The translations under genes and the position numbers were made by a program. Under the pieces are notes generated by a model. The model ran no database searches. It saw only the letters and a program-made list of their open reading frames with translations, and had not been told where the DNA came from. DNA of 64,000 nt from UBA4781 sp963556045 (GTDB lineage Bacteria; Chloroflexota; Anaerolineae; Anaerolineales; Anaerolineaceae), in contig CAUVYA020000002.1 of the NCBI GenBank assembly GCA_963556045.3, positions 1,984,001 to 2,048,000 of the forward strand, read 5' to 3'. Of the stretch, positions 53,818-62,140 are shown piece by piece. Positions within the stretch are counted from its first letter, which is position 1. Every line of letters starts with the position of its first letter.

Positions 53818-55893
53818 TTAGTGCGTGAAGCTTTGAAAATCGCTGAATGCCTTCCAGGTTCTATTCACATAGGCACATACTCGCCACTGGTACTCACCGG
53901 CGTTCAATACATTCAACGGTGTACTTGTACAGTTGGTGGTTCCGCACGCACTGGCAGAAACCGTTTTAGTATATACCAGTGTGTTGCTCTTATAGAGTTC
54001 ATACTGGTACTTGGTGGCTCCACTGACTTTGGTCCAGATGTAGGTTGGAGTGGCATCATTGGTGATTCCAACTGGTGAAACAGGAGAAGGCACAGGTTCG
54101 CTTAGCGTAAAGTTTTTGAAGGCGCTGGTAGATCTCCATACTCCATCTACAAAAGCGGTCACCTGCCATTGGTAATTGCCAGCGGCTAACTCAGCAGCCG
54201 GTGTAATTGAGCAATCAGTAGATCCGCAGACACTGGCAGAAACTGTATCTGCATATATCTGTGTAGTATCTTGATATAGTTGATACCGGTATTTGGTGGC
54301 TCTGCTAACTTTGCTCCAGGTGTAGGTTGGTGTATTGTCAGTAATTACCCAGCCTGGCGAAATTGGAGTGGGAGTCACAGGTAGAGTGAAATTCATGTAA
54401 GAACCGTCTGACATCCAGACGCTGTCTACATAGGCATAGACCTGCCACTGGTAATTGCCAGCGCTCAACACATCCGACGGTGTACTTATACAATTAATGG
54501 TTTCACAGACGCCGGAGTGAACTGTTTTTGTGTATACCAGAGTGGAGTCTTTATACAGTTGATACTGGTATTTGGTGGCTCCACTGGCTTTTATCCAGAC
54601 GTAGGTTGGAGTTGTGTCAGTGATCGTGCCGCTTGGAAAAATAGAGGTAGGTATAGGTACATTCAGCGTGAAGTTCATGAAAGCGCTGGCTGACCTCCAG
54701 ACTTCGTCCACATAGGCACACACTCGCCACTGGTAATTGCCAGCGCTTAAAACATCCGACGATGTAATTGTGCAGCCGGTAGTTTCGCAGATATCGGATG
54801 AAACCGTATTTGCATATATCAGTGTGGAGTCTTTGTACAGTTGATACTGGTATTTAGTGGCTCCGCTGACCTTCGTCCATGTGTAGGTTGGAATTGTGTC
54901 AGTGATAGTACTATTTGGAGAAACAGGGGTAGGTATCGGACCTGTTGTGTAAATTACCCAGGATGCACCCTCACCGACTCGTGAGGTGTTGTACTTGATT
55001 CGCATATATCCGTCTTCACCCCATGATGTCCCCCAGCTGTTGCGTAATATCCAGCTCTGTGTACTGTCATCCCATCCCACCAGGATGATTTGATGGTTAG
55101 TTGAATGGATGCAGGATTCGTTCGTAGAAAATACGCCATCGGTATAATTCTGAAATGCAGATCCCACACAAACACGTGCCGTGATAGGTCCGTATTTGTA
55201 GATGGCTGTTTTAATTTGTTCAATTGTGGGAACATCTTCTTCCGTGCCGGTTATAAAATTCCAATTGCTGAGCTCATAGGAATGGTTGTAAGCAACAGTA
55301 CAGCTTCCGTTTGTGGCTGTATAGGGCTTGATTGATTCCAACACAGCTCCAACCTGGGTTTGGTTTTCTCCGAGCGCGTTATAGTGGTATTGATGTGCGG
55401 TCAAACCACCATTGCAATTCCACCCGCTTTCATTGCAGGATAGCAGGAATTGTTCTGAAAAGTCTGCCATCGGTTCACCCGACTTTTTGATGGCAGATTC
55501 CATAATGCCGACCGTACCAAATGCCCAACCGCTGCCGCATGCGCCCTGATCGCGAACCGCAGGCACGATTCCTGATGTGCGCCAATCAAGCGAGGCTGGC
55601 AAACTATCTACATCGTCAGTAGAGCCACCGTATTCTGAAACCTCAAGGCGAAACATTGTCTTACCTGCATTGACACTTCCGAATGATCTCAGACCAGCCA
55701 GCTTACCTACCACATCTCCCTGACTAATCGCCATACTTTGCTGAGGTTCAATGAAAAAAAACGCAGGAGCATTTTTTTGCTCCGTTTTATCTAACTCAAT
55801 ACTTGCGCCATACACTACTCCGCTATTCATCAACATGCACATTGTGCATAAGAATATAATAATGTGATAAGACCGACCCCTGATTTTTTTCAT
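53818..55893 (-). CDS. Secreted papain-fold (C1) protein with catalytic Cys replaced by Gly and four C-terminal repeats
   Basis: 691 residues. Signal peptide (1-30, cleavage after V-Y-G-A), a short propeptide region, then a C1 peptidase domain starting near 96 (LPASLDWRTSG). The active-site block reads D-Q-G-A-C-G-S-G-W-A-F: the position of the nucleophilic Cys (C-G-S-C-W-A-F in papains) is Gly122, codon GGT at 55530-55528, one base from TGT. The His (T-N-H-Q-I-I-L-V-G-W, near 266) and Asn (R-N-S-W-G-T-S-W-G, near 286) remain. Four ~94-residue repeats follow (about 315-691), each with 'TPTYxWxKxSxATKYxYxLY', a C-x(4)-C pair and 'AGxYQWxVxAxVDxVW'. Predicted exported; probably binds rather than cleaves, unless the base is a sequencing error. 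Confidence 0.83.
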   Translation of the reverse strand: MKKIRGRSYHIIIFLCTMCMLMNSGVVYGASIELDKTEQKNAPAFFFIEPQQSMAISQGDVVGKLAGLRSFGSVNAGKTMFRLEVSEYGGSTDDVDSLPASLDWRTSGIVPAVRDQGACGSGWAFGTVGIMESAIKKSGEPMADFSEQFLLSCNESGWNCNGGLTAHQYHYNALGENQTQVGAVLESIKPYTATNGSCTVAYNHSYELSNWNFITGTEEDVPTIEQIKTAIYKYGPITARVCVGSAFQNYTDGVFSTNESCIHSTNHQIILVGWDDSTQSWILRNSWGTSWGEDGYMRIKYNTSRVGEGASWVIYTTGPIPTPVSPNSTITDTIPTYTWTKVSGATKYQYQLYKDSTLIYANTVSSDICETTGCTITSSDVLSAGNYQWRVCAYVDEVWRSASAFMNFTLNVPIPTSIFPSGTITDTTPTYVWIKASGATKYQYQLYKDSTLVYTKTVHSGVCETINCISTPSDVLSAGNYQWQVYAYVDSVWMSDGSYMNFTLPVTPTPISPGWVITDNTPTYTWSKVSRATKYRYQLYQDTTQIYADTVSASVCGSTDCSITPAAELAAGNYQWQVTAFVDGVWRSTSAFKNFTLSEPVPSPVSPVGITNDATPTYIWTKVSGATKYQYELYKSNTLVYTKTVSASACGTTNCTSTPLNVLNAGEYQWRVCAYVNRTWKAFSDFQSFTH
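53821..54940 (-). repeat. Four tandem ~280-base coding repeats
   Basis: The 3' half of the papain-like gene is a tandem array of four units of about 94 codons, with recurring plus-strand blocks such as ttgatactggtatttggtggctcc and caattaccagtggc variants near 53,995, 54,290, 54,560 and 54,850. Units differ at many synonymous and non-synonymous sites, so they are old duplications. They encode beta-rich FN3-like surface-binding modules. Confidence 0.75.
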
Positions 55894-56446
55894 ACGGCTC
55901 TCATACTATATTCCTTAGAATTCTGAATGACCTTTTCCACGATAGATTAAATGCTTGGATAAACTGCTCATAAAAATCTTTATATTGAATACAAGGTGAG
56001 AGGTAATTTTAATATCAGTTAACATAGAGAATTTCTCTCCATAGTGCAGATTTGAATAATATTGCATACCCGTGCAAGAATGATCTGCACAGTCAGTGGA
56101 AGAAAATTGCTGACTGTGATTATTGTACATTAAATGAATTATATTCTCGCAGGTTTCTATAGGAATACGAAATAAAATGAGATGATGAGCATTGTGTACT
56201 GGATGATATAGGAAAGCAATCGACAGGCTTGCTTTACCTCATTCAGGGCAACAGACCGGTGAGACTGCAAAGGTTATCTTTTCCATACGCATTTCATGCT
56301 CTTGTTTTTGCAGCCATCGCTTTAGCCATGACGTTGTGTGCAGCCTTCAGAGGGTTTTATTCATCCCACAGAGGGATTTACAATACAGGGAACGGGATTA
56401 ATATCAAGTAAAATCAATCCATTGAGTTTGAAAAGGGAGACTCTTT
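55894..56446. other. Intergenic region with a 9-base-pair hairpin
   Basis: About 550 bases between the divergent papain-like and S41 genes. A perfect inverted repeat CACAGTCAG (56088-56096) / CTGACTGTG (56110-56118) with a 13-base loop stands out; it has no T run. Minus-strand TATAGT near 55905 may be the papain-like gene's -10 box. A near-direct repeat cagaggg(t/a)tt occurs near 56346 and 56371. The short frames in it have no protein character. Confidence 0.45.
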
Positions 56447-58444
56447 ATGAAACAAAAATTAGCAGCTGCTTTCCTTGTTTTAATGATGGTACTGGTCGCC
56501 TGTGTAAACACGCCGGCAGCTTCCGCACAGAATAATTTACCGGAAGGTGCCGTGGATACCAGCGGTGGACCGGTGCTGTTGACCGGCTCTTTTGCGTATA
56601 CCAATGATTTTGTGCTGGAAAACTATTATGTTGAACATGCCGTCATGCTGACCGACATGACCGGATTCATCCTGCGCGATATGGATTGGGAGCTGCCGGT
56701 TGCTTCTCAGGTGCTGGGTTATATCGATCTCGATGAAGAGAACAACAGCGCCACCTATCGTCTGGCTCTGCCGGCGGTTCCGGAAGGGCAGTTGAACGAT
56801 GTGGACCAGGACGGCAAGCAGGAAAGCGGCGTGCAGGTCTTTGTGGTGGCATATTCTCCCAACATCACCGGCGGGGTATTTTCTGAAGGGGATGACCGCA
56901 GCTGGGGCTGGCCGTCTTATCTGGCATCCATCCGCACCGATACCGAAAACAACGATGAGGTGATCGGCGGCAAGCTGGTCATCTGGGCGCCGGATGATGC
57001 TCAGCAATTTCCCAGCGGGTTCGGCAAGGATGGATTACTCTTCACCAAAGATGACCCCAGTATGGCAGTGCCGGCTGGCTATTCCATCATTGATCTTGAC
57101 CAGGAGCCATTCGTCCTCATTCGCGATAGCGTTTCCCAGCTGGAATTATTTGAACCTGCCGATGTGGCGATCAAAGATTACACGGAAATGTCGTACACGG
57201 ATGCATTCCAGGAGCTGTATGACACCATCAGCGTGGAATATGCCTTCAACGGCATCGCCGACAAACAGCCTGACTGGCAGGCTCTTTACGATCGCGTCAT
57301 GCCGCTGGTGCAGCAAGCCCAGCAGGATCGCGACCCCTACGCTTATTTCCTGGCGCTGCGTGAATTTTCTCTCGGTTTCCGCGATGGGCATGTCTATTTC
57401 GATTACAACGATTACAACCTGCGTTTTCTGTATGAAAACGTGTTCCCCGGTTATGGTTTCGCCGCCCGTGAGACGGATGATGGGCACATCGTGGTGGTGT
57501 ATGTCACATCCGGCGGCGCTGCGGAGGCGGATGGTATGCAGACCGGCGCTGTGATAGAAACCGTCAATGGCATGGATGTTGAAGATTGGATCGGGCAGAG
57601 CGAACCTCTCTTCCCCACTTCTTCCGACCACACCTATCGCTATGACCAGGTCACCGCTGCATTTCGAGCGCAGAGCGGTGAGAATATGTCCCTGACCTAT
57701 GTCAATCCGGATGGCAGCCGCGCTCAGACCACCCTGACGGCAGCGGAAGACCGCTACAGTCTGTTCGCGGTGGATTCACTGGGTGTGTATATGTATGATG
57801 TGGGAATGCCGGTTGAATACTACCTGCTTACCGATGAGGTCGGTTATATCAAATTGCGCTCCAACAGCGACGATATCGGCTTGATCATCCGTTTGTTCGA
57901 TCATGCTTTGCAGACCTTCACCGATTATGGCGCCACCAACCTGATCATTGATATGCGCATCAATGGCGGCGGCACCAACCTGGGATTGGCGGGCTTCCTG
58001 TATGACGAGAATATTCCCATCGGGCAGCTGGAATACTTCAGCGAACAGACCGGGCAGTTTGAACCGGAAGGTTTGTTCGATGAGGTTTATCCCAACGAAG
58101 AACAGTATGATTTTGACCAGATTGTGCTGCTGGTAGATCAATTCTGCGCCAGCGCCTGTGAGCTGGAAGCCTACGGCTTCAGTCAGGTGCCGGGCGTGGT
58201 GGTCATCGGCGAGCATCCCAGCGCGGGCATGGAAGCGGAAGTGGCGCGCGGAGAATTCGTAATGCCGGGCGATATCACCTTCACCATCCCAACCGGGCGT
58301 TTTCTGAAAGAAGATGGTACGGTACTGCTGGAAGGGCAGGGCGTGGTGCCGCAGATTCGGGTTCCTACCACTGTAGAGAGCCTCATCTCCGGGCAGGATA
58401 CCGTTCTATACAGCGCGCTGGACTACATTTACCAGAACTATTGA
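56447..58444 (+). CDS. S41 family peptidase (C-terminal processing type), lipoprotein
   Basis: 665 residues. Signal peptide with lipobox L-V-A-C (Cys19). The N-terminal region (about 30-250) is unlike known domains and rich in acidic/aromatic residues. It is followed by a CTP/tricorn-like core: 'ALREFSLGFRDGHVYFDY' (S41 N-terminal helix and the G-H-V motif), a PDZ domain with 'AAEADGMQTGAVIETVNGMDVEDW', and the nucleophile loop C-A-S-A-C-E (Ser near 567, in place of T-A-S-A-S-E), then 'GEHPSAGMEAEV'. It is predicted to be an extracytoplasmic serine protease. AGGGAGA lies upstream of ATG 56447. Followed by a terminator. Confidence 0.86.
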   Translation: MKQKLAAAFLVLMMVLVACVNTPAASAQNNLPEGAVDTSGGPVLLTGSFAYTNDFVLENYYVEHAVMLTDMTGFILRDMDWELPVASQVLGYIDLDEENNSATYRLALPAVPEGQLNDVDQDGKQESGVQVFVVAYSPNITGGVFSEGDDRSWGWPSYLASIRTDTENNDEVIGGKLVIWAPDDAQQFPSGFGKDGLLFTKDDPSMAVPAGYSIIDLDQEPFVLIRDSVSQLELFEPADVAIKDYTEMSYTDAFQELYDTISVEYAFNGIADKQPDWQALYDRVMPLVQQAQQDRDPYAYFLALREFSLGFRDGHVYFDYNDYNLRFLYENVFPGYGFAARETDDGHIVVVYVTSGGAAEADGMQTGAVIETVNGMDVEDWIGQSEPLFPTSSDHTYRYDQVTAAFRAQSGENMSLTYVNPDGSRAQTTLTAAEDRYSLFAVDSLGVYMYDVGMPVEYYLLTDEVGYIKLRSNSDDIGLIIRLFDHALQTFTDYGATNLIIDMRINGGGTNLGLAGFLYDENIPIGQLEYFSEQTGQFEPEGLFDEVYPNEEQYDFDQIVLLVDQFCASACELEAYGFSQVPGVVVIGEHPSAGMEAEVARGEFVMPGDITFTIPTGRFLKEDGTVLLEGQGVVPQIRVPTTVESLISGQDTVLYSALDYIYQNY

Positions 58445-58468
58445 TCTTGATTACTGAATGAAAAAATG

Positions 58469-58500
58469 AAGGGCAGCCTACAGGCTGCCCTTTTGTGTTT
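58469..58500. terminator. Intrinsic terminator after the S41 gene
   Basis: Stem aagggcagcc (58469-58478) / ggctgccctt (58483-58492), loop taca, followed by ttgtgttttttg. It overlaps the last codon of the converging minus-strand membrane protein gene (stop at 58478), and on that strand the A-rich plus side (58461-58466) supplies a T run, so it probably serves both genes. Confidence 0.82.
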
Positions 58501-59218
58501 TTTGTTTCTTCAATCGCATTGCTATAACACCAATCGCCGCCCAGATGATGGCATAACCGCTCAGGAAGACAGTCCACTGGAAACCCGGCGGCACGAACTC
58601 TGCCACCGCCTGCTGGAAAGCAGGATTGGCGCTCAGATCATGGATGGAGCGCAAATAGCCGCCCTCGAGCATGAGGGTGGTGTAATTCCAGATGAAGCTG
58701 GCGAAGACCAGACCCGCGCCCACCAACAGCAGAACCCACTCGCGCGCTTTCAACCGCACAGATTGTTCTTGCCGGTGGTGATGCAGGATGATGCCTGCCA
58801 GCGCGATCATGGCGACCGTGCACAGCAGCGGCGCCAGCACCGGTCCATCCCAGGTGATGGGGATCAAAAAGAGAACATCCCATTCCATCAGGTTCGCGGG
58901 CCAATCCAGCAGTACCTTCAACCATACATAGTAAAAGATATCCCACACGGCGAAGTTGAACAGAAAATAGGCGAACCAGGTATGAAAATCCACGGCTGCC
59001 AGCGCGCTCACGCACACCAGCATCAGCAGGGTGCCGACTTCGCGCAGGATCTCGATGGCATAGATGGTCCAATCCATGGCTGCCAGCGGGAAGGAGAATC
59101 CCTGCGGGTAATACAGTTCTCGCAGGTAAACGACTACCACGGCTTCCAGCAGCGCCATGCCCACGCCGTACCAGAATGACCAGCTTATTGTTTTTCGTAA
59201 TGAAGCATTCTTCCGCAT
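58478..59218 (-). CDS. Multi-pass membrane protein, family not recognised
   Basis: 246 residues with about six TM helices. 'WYGVGMALLEAVVVVYLRELYYPQGFSFPLAAMDWTIYAIEILREVGTLLMLVCVSALA' and 'WFAYFLFNFAVWDIFYYVWLKVLLDWPANLMEWDVLFLIPITWDGPVLAPLL' have conserved-looking acidic residues inside or beside helices (E25, E47, D83-like, W-D-G), as in transporters or membrane enzymes, but I cannot name the family. It converges on the S41 gene at a shared terminator and diverges from the ABC module. Function unknown. Confidence 0.68.
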   Translation of the reverse strand: MRKNASLRKTISWSFWYGVGMALLEAVVVVYLRELYYPQGFSFPLAAMDWTIYAIEILREVGTLLMLVCVSALAAVDFHTWFAYFLFNFAVWDIFYYVWLKVLLDWPANLMEWDVLFLIPITWDGPVLAPLLCTVAMIALAGIILHHHRQEQSVRLKAREWVLLLVGAGLVFASFIWNYTTLMLEGGYLRSIHDLSANPAFQQAVAEFVPPGFQWTVFLSGYAIIWAAIGVIAMRLKKQKTQKGSL

Positions 59219-59283
59219 CGTCCCTCCATTCAGCTATCCATTATAAAAGGAAATGCTCGAGTGTTGCTATCATCACATTTCCC

Positions 59284-59311
59284 TTGACGGCGGCATTGTT
59301 TCATGTATAAT
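59284..59311 (+). promoter_or_regulatory. Promoter of the ABC exporter module
   Basis: TTGACG at 59284-59289 and TATAAT at 59306-59311, 16 bases apart. Predicted transcript start near 59318, at the first CAAAC half-site of the operator. Confidence 0.78.
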
Positions 59312-59317
59312 ATATGG

Positions 59318-59339
59318 CAAACAAGTTTGTGATACAAAC
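59318..59339. promoter_or_regulatory. Operator-like CAAAC/GTTTG half-sites
   Basis: Three half-sites in alternating orientation: CAAAC (59318-59322), GTTTG (59325-59329), CAAAC (59335-59339). The last two also form GTTTGT-gat-ACAAAC, a perfect 6-base palindrome. They lie at +1 to +22 of the predicted transcript, where a bound repressor would block RNA polymerase. The winged-helix protein encoded third in the operon (59985-60302) is the likely binder. Confidence 0.6.
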
Positions 59340-59356
59340 CTAAAAAGTGAGGAGTG

Positions 59357-59992
59357 ATGAAGGATACCATCGGACAGATCATGCGCAAGACCTACGCCTA
59401 CTGGTGGGTGGATGGCACCATGGATATGGCACTGGGTTTGTTATTTACCGGTTTAGCCGGTTACAACTATCTGATGGTAGGTTTGCCTCTGAGCAAAACA
59501 TGGGGCGTAATACTGGGGATCGGTCAGCCGATCATTTTTGTACTGTTCTGGCTCTTTTACGGGCGCTTTGTGCGATGGATAAAAGAACACTACACCTACC
59601 GCAGGACGGGATATGTGGCATACCAACCCAAGAAGAAGAAAAGGCGTGCTCAGAGCGCTGTGATCGGAGGGGTGTTGGGAATTTTTATGGCATTGATGGT
59701 TACCTATATTGCACCTGAAATCCTTGAAGTGGAACCCATGCTCATGGTGGGCTGTGTCATGGCTGTTATAACTCTGTACCTGGGGTACTGGTATGGCGTG
59801 AACCGCTTTTTCATTGTGGCACTGCTGGAGTTCGGTTCGGCGTTTTGGATTTCCTCTTTAAATATGGATGGCGAGTTGAAGTCTATCGTGGTGATGGCGG
59901 CGATCGGTGCGACCTGGATCATATCCGGTGTGGCGACCTTCGTGGTTTATTTGCGGAAGAACACAGAATGTGAGGATCAGCCACATGAATGA
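59357..59992 (+). CDS. Membrane protein of the ABC exporter module, function unknown
   Basis: 211 residues with about six TM helices. N-terminal 'IGQIMRKTYAYWWVDGTMDMALGLLFTGLAGYNYLMVGLPLS' and a basic loop 'YTYRRTGYVAYQPKKKKRRAQS', then four hydrophobic segments. No known family. GAGGAG lies just before the start; spacing to ATG 59357 is only 2 bases, so GTG 59354 or a later start is possible. It overlaps the regulator gene by 8 bases, so translation is coupled. It may be a partner of the exporter or the target it protects. Confidence 0.68.
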   Translation: MKDTIGQIMRKTYAYWWVDGTMDMALGLLFTGLAGYNYLMVGLPLSKTWGVILGIGQPIIFVLFWLFYGRFVRWIKEHYTYRRTGYVAYQPKKKKRRAQSAVIGGVLGIFMALMVTYIAPEILEVEPMLMVGCVMAVITLYLGYWYGVNRFFIVALLEFGSAFWISSLNMDGELKSIVVMAAIGATWIISGVATFVVYLRKNTECEDQPHE

Positions 59993-60302
59993 TGATGATC
60001 TGCGCGATCTAACGGAAGTGGATCGCCTGATCCATGAACCGGCACGCCTGGTGATCACAACTATCCTGTATACGGTCAGCGAAGCGGATTTTACCTTCTT
60101 GCTGCACACCAGCGGCTTGACCAGAGGCAACCTTTCCTCTCATCTCAGCAAACTGGAAGAAGCCGGCTACATCACCGTCTGCAAACAGTTCAACGAGAAG
60201 AAACCGCAAACGCTGTACACCATGACCGAAAACGGTCGCACAGCGTTTGAGGAATACCGTGACCATTTTAACAAGATCATGAAACGATTGAATGGAGCTT
60301 AA
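59985..60302 (+). CDS. Winged-helix transcriptional regulator (ArsR/MarR-like HTH)
   Basis: 105 residues from ATG 59985 (GAGGATCAG upstream), overlapping the previous stop. 'EVDRLIHEPARLVITTILYTVSEADFTFLLHTSGLTRGNLSSHLSKLEEAGYITVCKQFNEKKPQTLYTMTENGRTAFEEYRDHF' is the winged-helix pattern of small HTH_34/MarR-type regulators (recognition helix GLTRGNLSSHLSKLE, wing YTMTENGR). Such proteins accompany ABC-2 exporters in Gram-positive-type bacteria. It lies in the operon it most likely represses via 59318-59339. Confidence 0.88.
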   Translation: MNDDDLRDLTEVDRLIHEPARLVITTILYTVSEADFTFLLHTSGLTRGNLSSHLSKLEEAGYITVCKQFNEKKPQTLYTMTENGRTAFEEYRDHFNKIMKRLNGA

Positions 60303-61241
60303 ATGACGAAAGAGAATATCAGTATTCAAACACAAGATCTGCACTGCCAGTTTGGCGATCTGCACGCCGTGGATGGCGTCACTTTTGCAGTGGAAACAGG
60401 CACCATCTTTGGCTTTCTGGGTCCCAACGGAGCCGGGAAAACCACCACCATCCGCCTGCTGCTGGGTTTGCTGGAAGCCAGCGCCGGCAGTGCCAGCGTG
60501 CTGGGCTTTGATGTCCGTACCCAGGCAGACCACATCCGCCTGAACTGCGGGGCATTGCTGGAGCACAGCGGGTTGTACGAACGCTTGAGCGCGGAAGATA
60601 ACCTGGACCTGTTCGGTCGCATCTGGCATCTTTCCTCTGCGCAGCGCGCACAGCGTATCCAGTTATTGCTGGATGATATGGAATTGTATGAGCGCCGCAA
60701 AGAGACCGTACTAACCTGGAGCCGCGGCATGAAGCAGAAGCTGGCGGTTGCCCGCACCCTCATGCACGATCCCAAACTGGTCTTTCTGGATGAACCCACC
60801 GCCGGGCTGGACCCGGTGGCGGCAGCCAGCCTGCGCGAGAAATTGGTGCAGATGGCGCGCCAGCATGATGTGACCGTTTTCCTGACCACCCATAACCTGT
60901 CAGAGGCGGAAAAGATCTGCGACCGGGTGGGCGTCATCAATAAGGGCAGGCTCATCAGCGTGGGTTCGCCCGATGAACTGCGCCTGAAACAGGGCACCCA
61001 CAGTTTGGTCGTGGTGGGGCGCGGTTTCGACACGGCTATCGTGGAAGAACTGAAAGGCATGCCGGATGTGGCAGGGGTGGAAGTGCAGGACCATCATCTG
61101 GTGGTGCATTTCACACAGGAGACGGATTCCGGGAAGCTGGTGCAGTTCCTGGCTGGCAAAGGGGTCATGATCGATGAAGTTCGCAAGGGCAAGGCGTCTT
61201 TAGAGGATGCTTTCCTGGCTATGCTGGAGGAGGAAGAATGA
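60303..61241 (+). CDS. ABC transporter ATP-binding protein
   Basis: 312-residue ATPase of an ABC-2 type exporter. Walker A 'GPNGAGKTT' near residue 40, Q-loop region, signature 'WSRGMKQKLAVAR' (near 140; degenerate S-x-G), Walker B 'LVFLDEPTAGLDP', H-switch 'TTHN'. The C-terminal ~80 residues form the usual accessory domain (FLAGKGVMIDEVRKGKASLEDAFLAML). ATG follows the regulator stop after 0-2 bases; the permease start overlaps its end by 4 bases. Substrate unknown (drug, peptide or lipid). Confidence 0.95.
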   Translation: MTKENISIQTQDLHCQFGDLHAVDGVTFAVETGTIFGFLGPNGAGKTTTIRLLLGLLEASAGSASVLGFDVRTQADHIRLNCGALLEHSGLYERLSAEDNLDLFGRIWHLSSAQRAQRIQLLLDDMELYERRKETVLTWSRGMKQKLAVARTLMHDPKLVFLDEPTAGLDPVAAASLREKLVQMARQHDVTVFLTTHNLSEAEKICDRVGVINKGRLISVGSPDELRLKQGTHSLVVVGRGFDTAIVEELKGMPDVAGVEVQDHHLVVHFTQETDSGKLVQFLAGKGVMIDEVRKGKASLEDAFLAMLEEEE

Positions 61242-61981
61242 TACAGGATATTATCACGATCATACGCAAAGAGTGGCAGGAGGTCATTTTCCACCGCTCA
61301 AATGGCAGGCAGAGCTGGGTCAGCATATTGATCATCGTTGGTATGGTGGGTGTCTACCTGCCGTATACGAACGGAACGGATTGGCTGAGTGATCCCATTT
61401 CGCTGATCACATGGGCATGGCTGCCTATCTTCATGACCAACAGCATGGTCGCGGATGCTTTTGCCGGCGAACGCGAGCGCCACACCCTCGAAACACTGCT
61501 CTCCACGCGCCTGTCCGATACTGCCATCCTGCTTGGCAAGGTAGCGGCTTCGGTGCTGTATGCCTGGCTGATCTCGCTGCTCAGTGCGCTTGCTGGGGCG
61601 ATCACGGTTAACGTCATGGCTGGAGAAGGCGCTTTTCTCTTTTACGACCCCGCCATGTTCTTCGGTGGATTGCTGGGGGTGCTGCTGGTTGCGGTTCTGA
61701 TGAGCGCCATCGGGGTGTTCGTATCGCTCAAAGCGGATACGGTCCGCCAGGCAGCGCAAAAATTGAGCCTTTCCGTCACGGGGCTGTTTTTCATCCCCTT
61801 TATCCTGTTGCAGGCTTTTCCGGATCAGAGCATGCGGGTGATGCAGAACCTGGCGCCCCTGCTGGAGCAGAATGGAACACTGCTGCTGGTGCTGGTCTTC
61901 GTGATCCTGCTGGCGGCGGATGTGCTCATGCTGCTGCTGGCGAAGAAGCGCTTCAAGCGCACCCGCTTGATACTGGAATAG
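61238..61981 (+). CDS. ABC-2 type permease
   Basis: 247 residues with about six TM helices. 'NSMVADAFAGERERHTLETLLSTRLSDTAILLGKVAAS' is the conserved coupling/cytoplasmic loop of ABC-2 permeases (E-R-E-x-x-T-L-E-x-L-L). A short N-terminal 'IITIIRKEWQEVIFHRSNGRQSW' precedes TM1. Partner of the preceding ATPase, overlapping it by 4 bases. Last gene of the module before the terminator at 61990. Confidence 0.92.
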   Translation: MIQDIITIIRKEWQEVIFHRSNGRQSWVSILIIVGMVGVYLPYTNGTDWLSDPISLITWAWLPIFMTNSMVADAFAGERERHTLETLLSTRLSDTAILLGKVAASVLYAWLISLLSALAGAITVNVMAGEGAFLFYDPAMFFGGLLGVLLVAVLMSAIGVFVSLKADTVRQAAQKLSLSVTGLFFIPFILLQAFPDQSMRVMQNLAPLLEQNGTLLLVLVFVILLAADVLMLLLAKKRFKRTRLILE

Positions 61982-61989
61982 GAAAAACG

Positions 61990-62018
61990 AACAGGAGGAA
62001 GCCATCCTCCTGTTTTTT
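61990..62018 (+). terminator. Intrinsic terminator of the ABC module
   Basis: Perfect 10-base-pair stem aacaggagga (61990-61999) / tcctcctgtt (62005-62014), loop agcca region, then a T run. It starts 9 bases after the permease stop. Confidence 0.9.
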
Positions 62019-62044
62019 ACTCCCAAATCATTCGATGTTATAAT
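62016..62044 (+). promoter_or_regulatory. Promoter of the CAT-anticodon tRNA
   Basis: TTTACT at 62016-62021 and TATAAT at 62039-62044, 17 bases apart, overlapping the T run of the preceding terminator. The start would be about 13 bases upstream of the tRNA. Confidence 0.6.
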
Positions 62045-62063
62045 TTTGGCGCTGTCTGATGCC

Positions 62064-62135
62064 GGGCCCGTAGCTCAGCGGCAGAGCGCGCGGCTCATAA
62101 CCGCTTGGTCGTAGGTTCGAATCCTACCGGGCCCA
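62064..62135 (+). tRNA. tRNA with anticodon CAT (elongator Met or Ile2)
   Basis: 72 bases. Acceptor stem gggcccg/cgggccc, D arm gctc...gagc, anticodon loop ctcataa (anticodon CAT), T arm gtagg-ttcgaat-cctac. The first base pair is G-C and the anticodon stem lacks three consecutive G-C pairs, so it is not the initiator. The run 'CTCATAACCG...GGTCGTAGG' closely resembles bacterial tRNA-Ile2, whose C34 is changed to lysidine; I lean to Ile2. The outermost anticodon-stem position is a C-U mismatch. No CCA encoded. Confidence 0.93.
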
Positions 62136-62140
62136 TTGAT

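Noticed and set aside
56537..57631. Frames of up to 186 codons overlapping the S41 gene
   Set aside because: GC-rich codon shadow; S41 motifs establish the coding frame.
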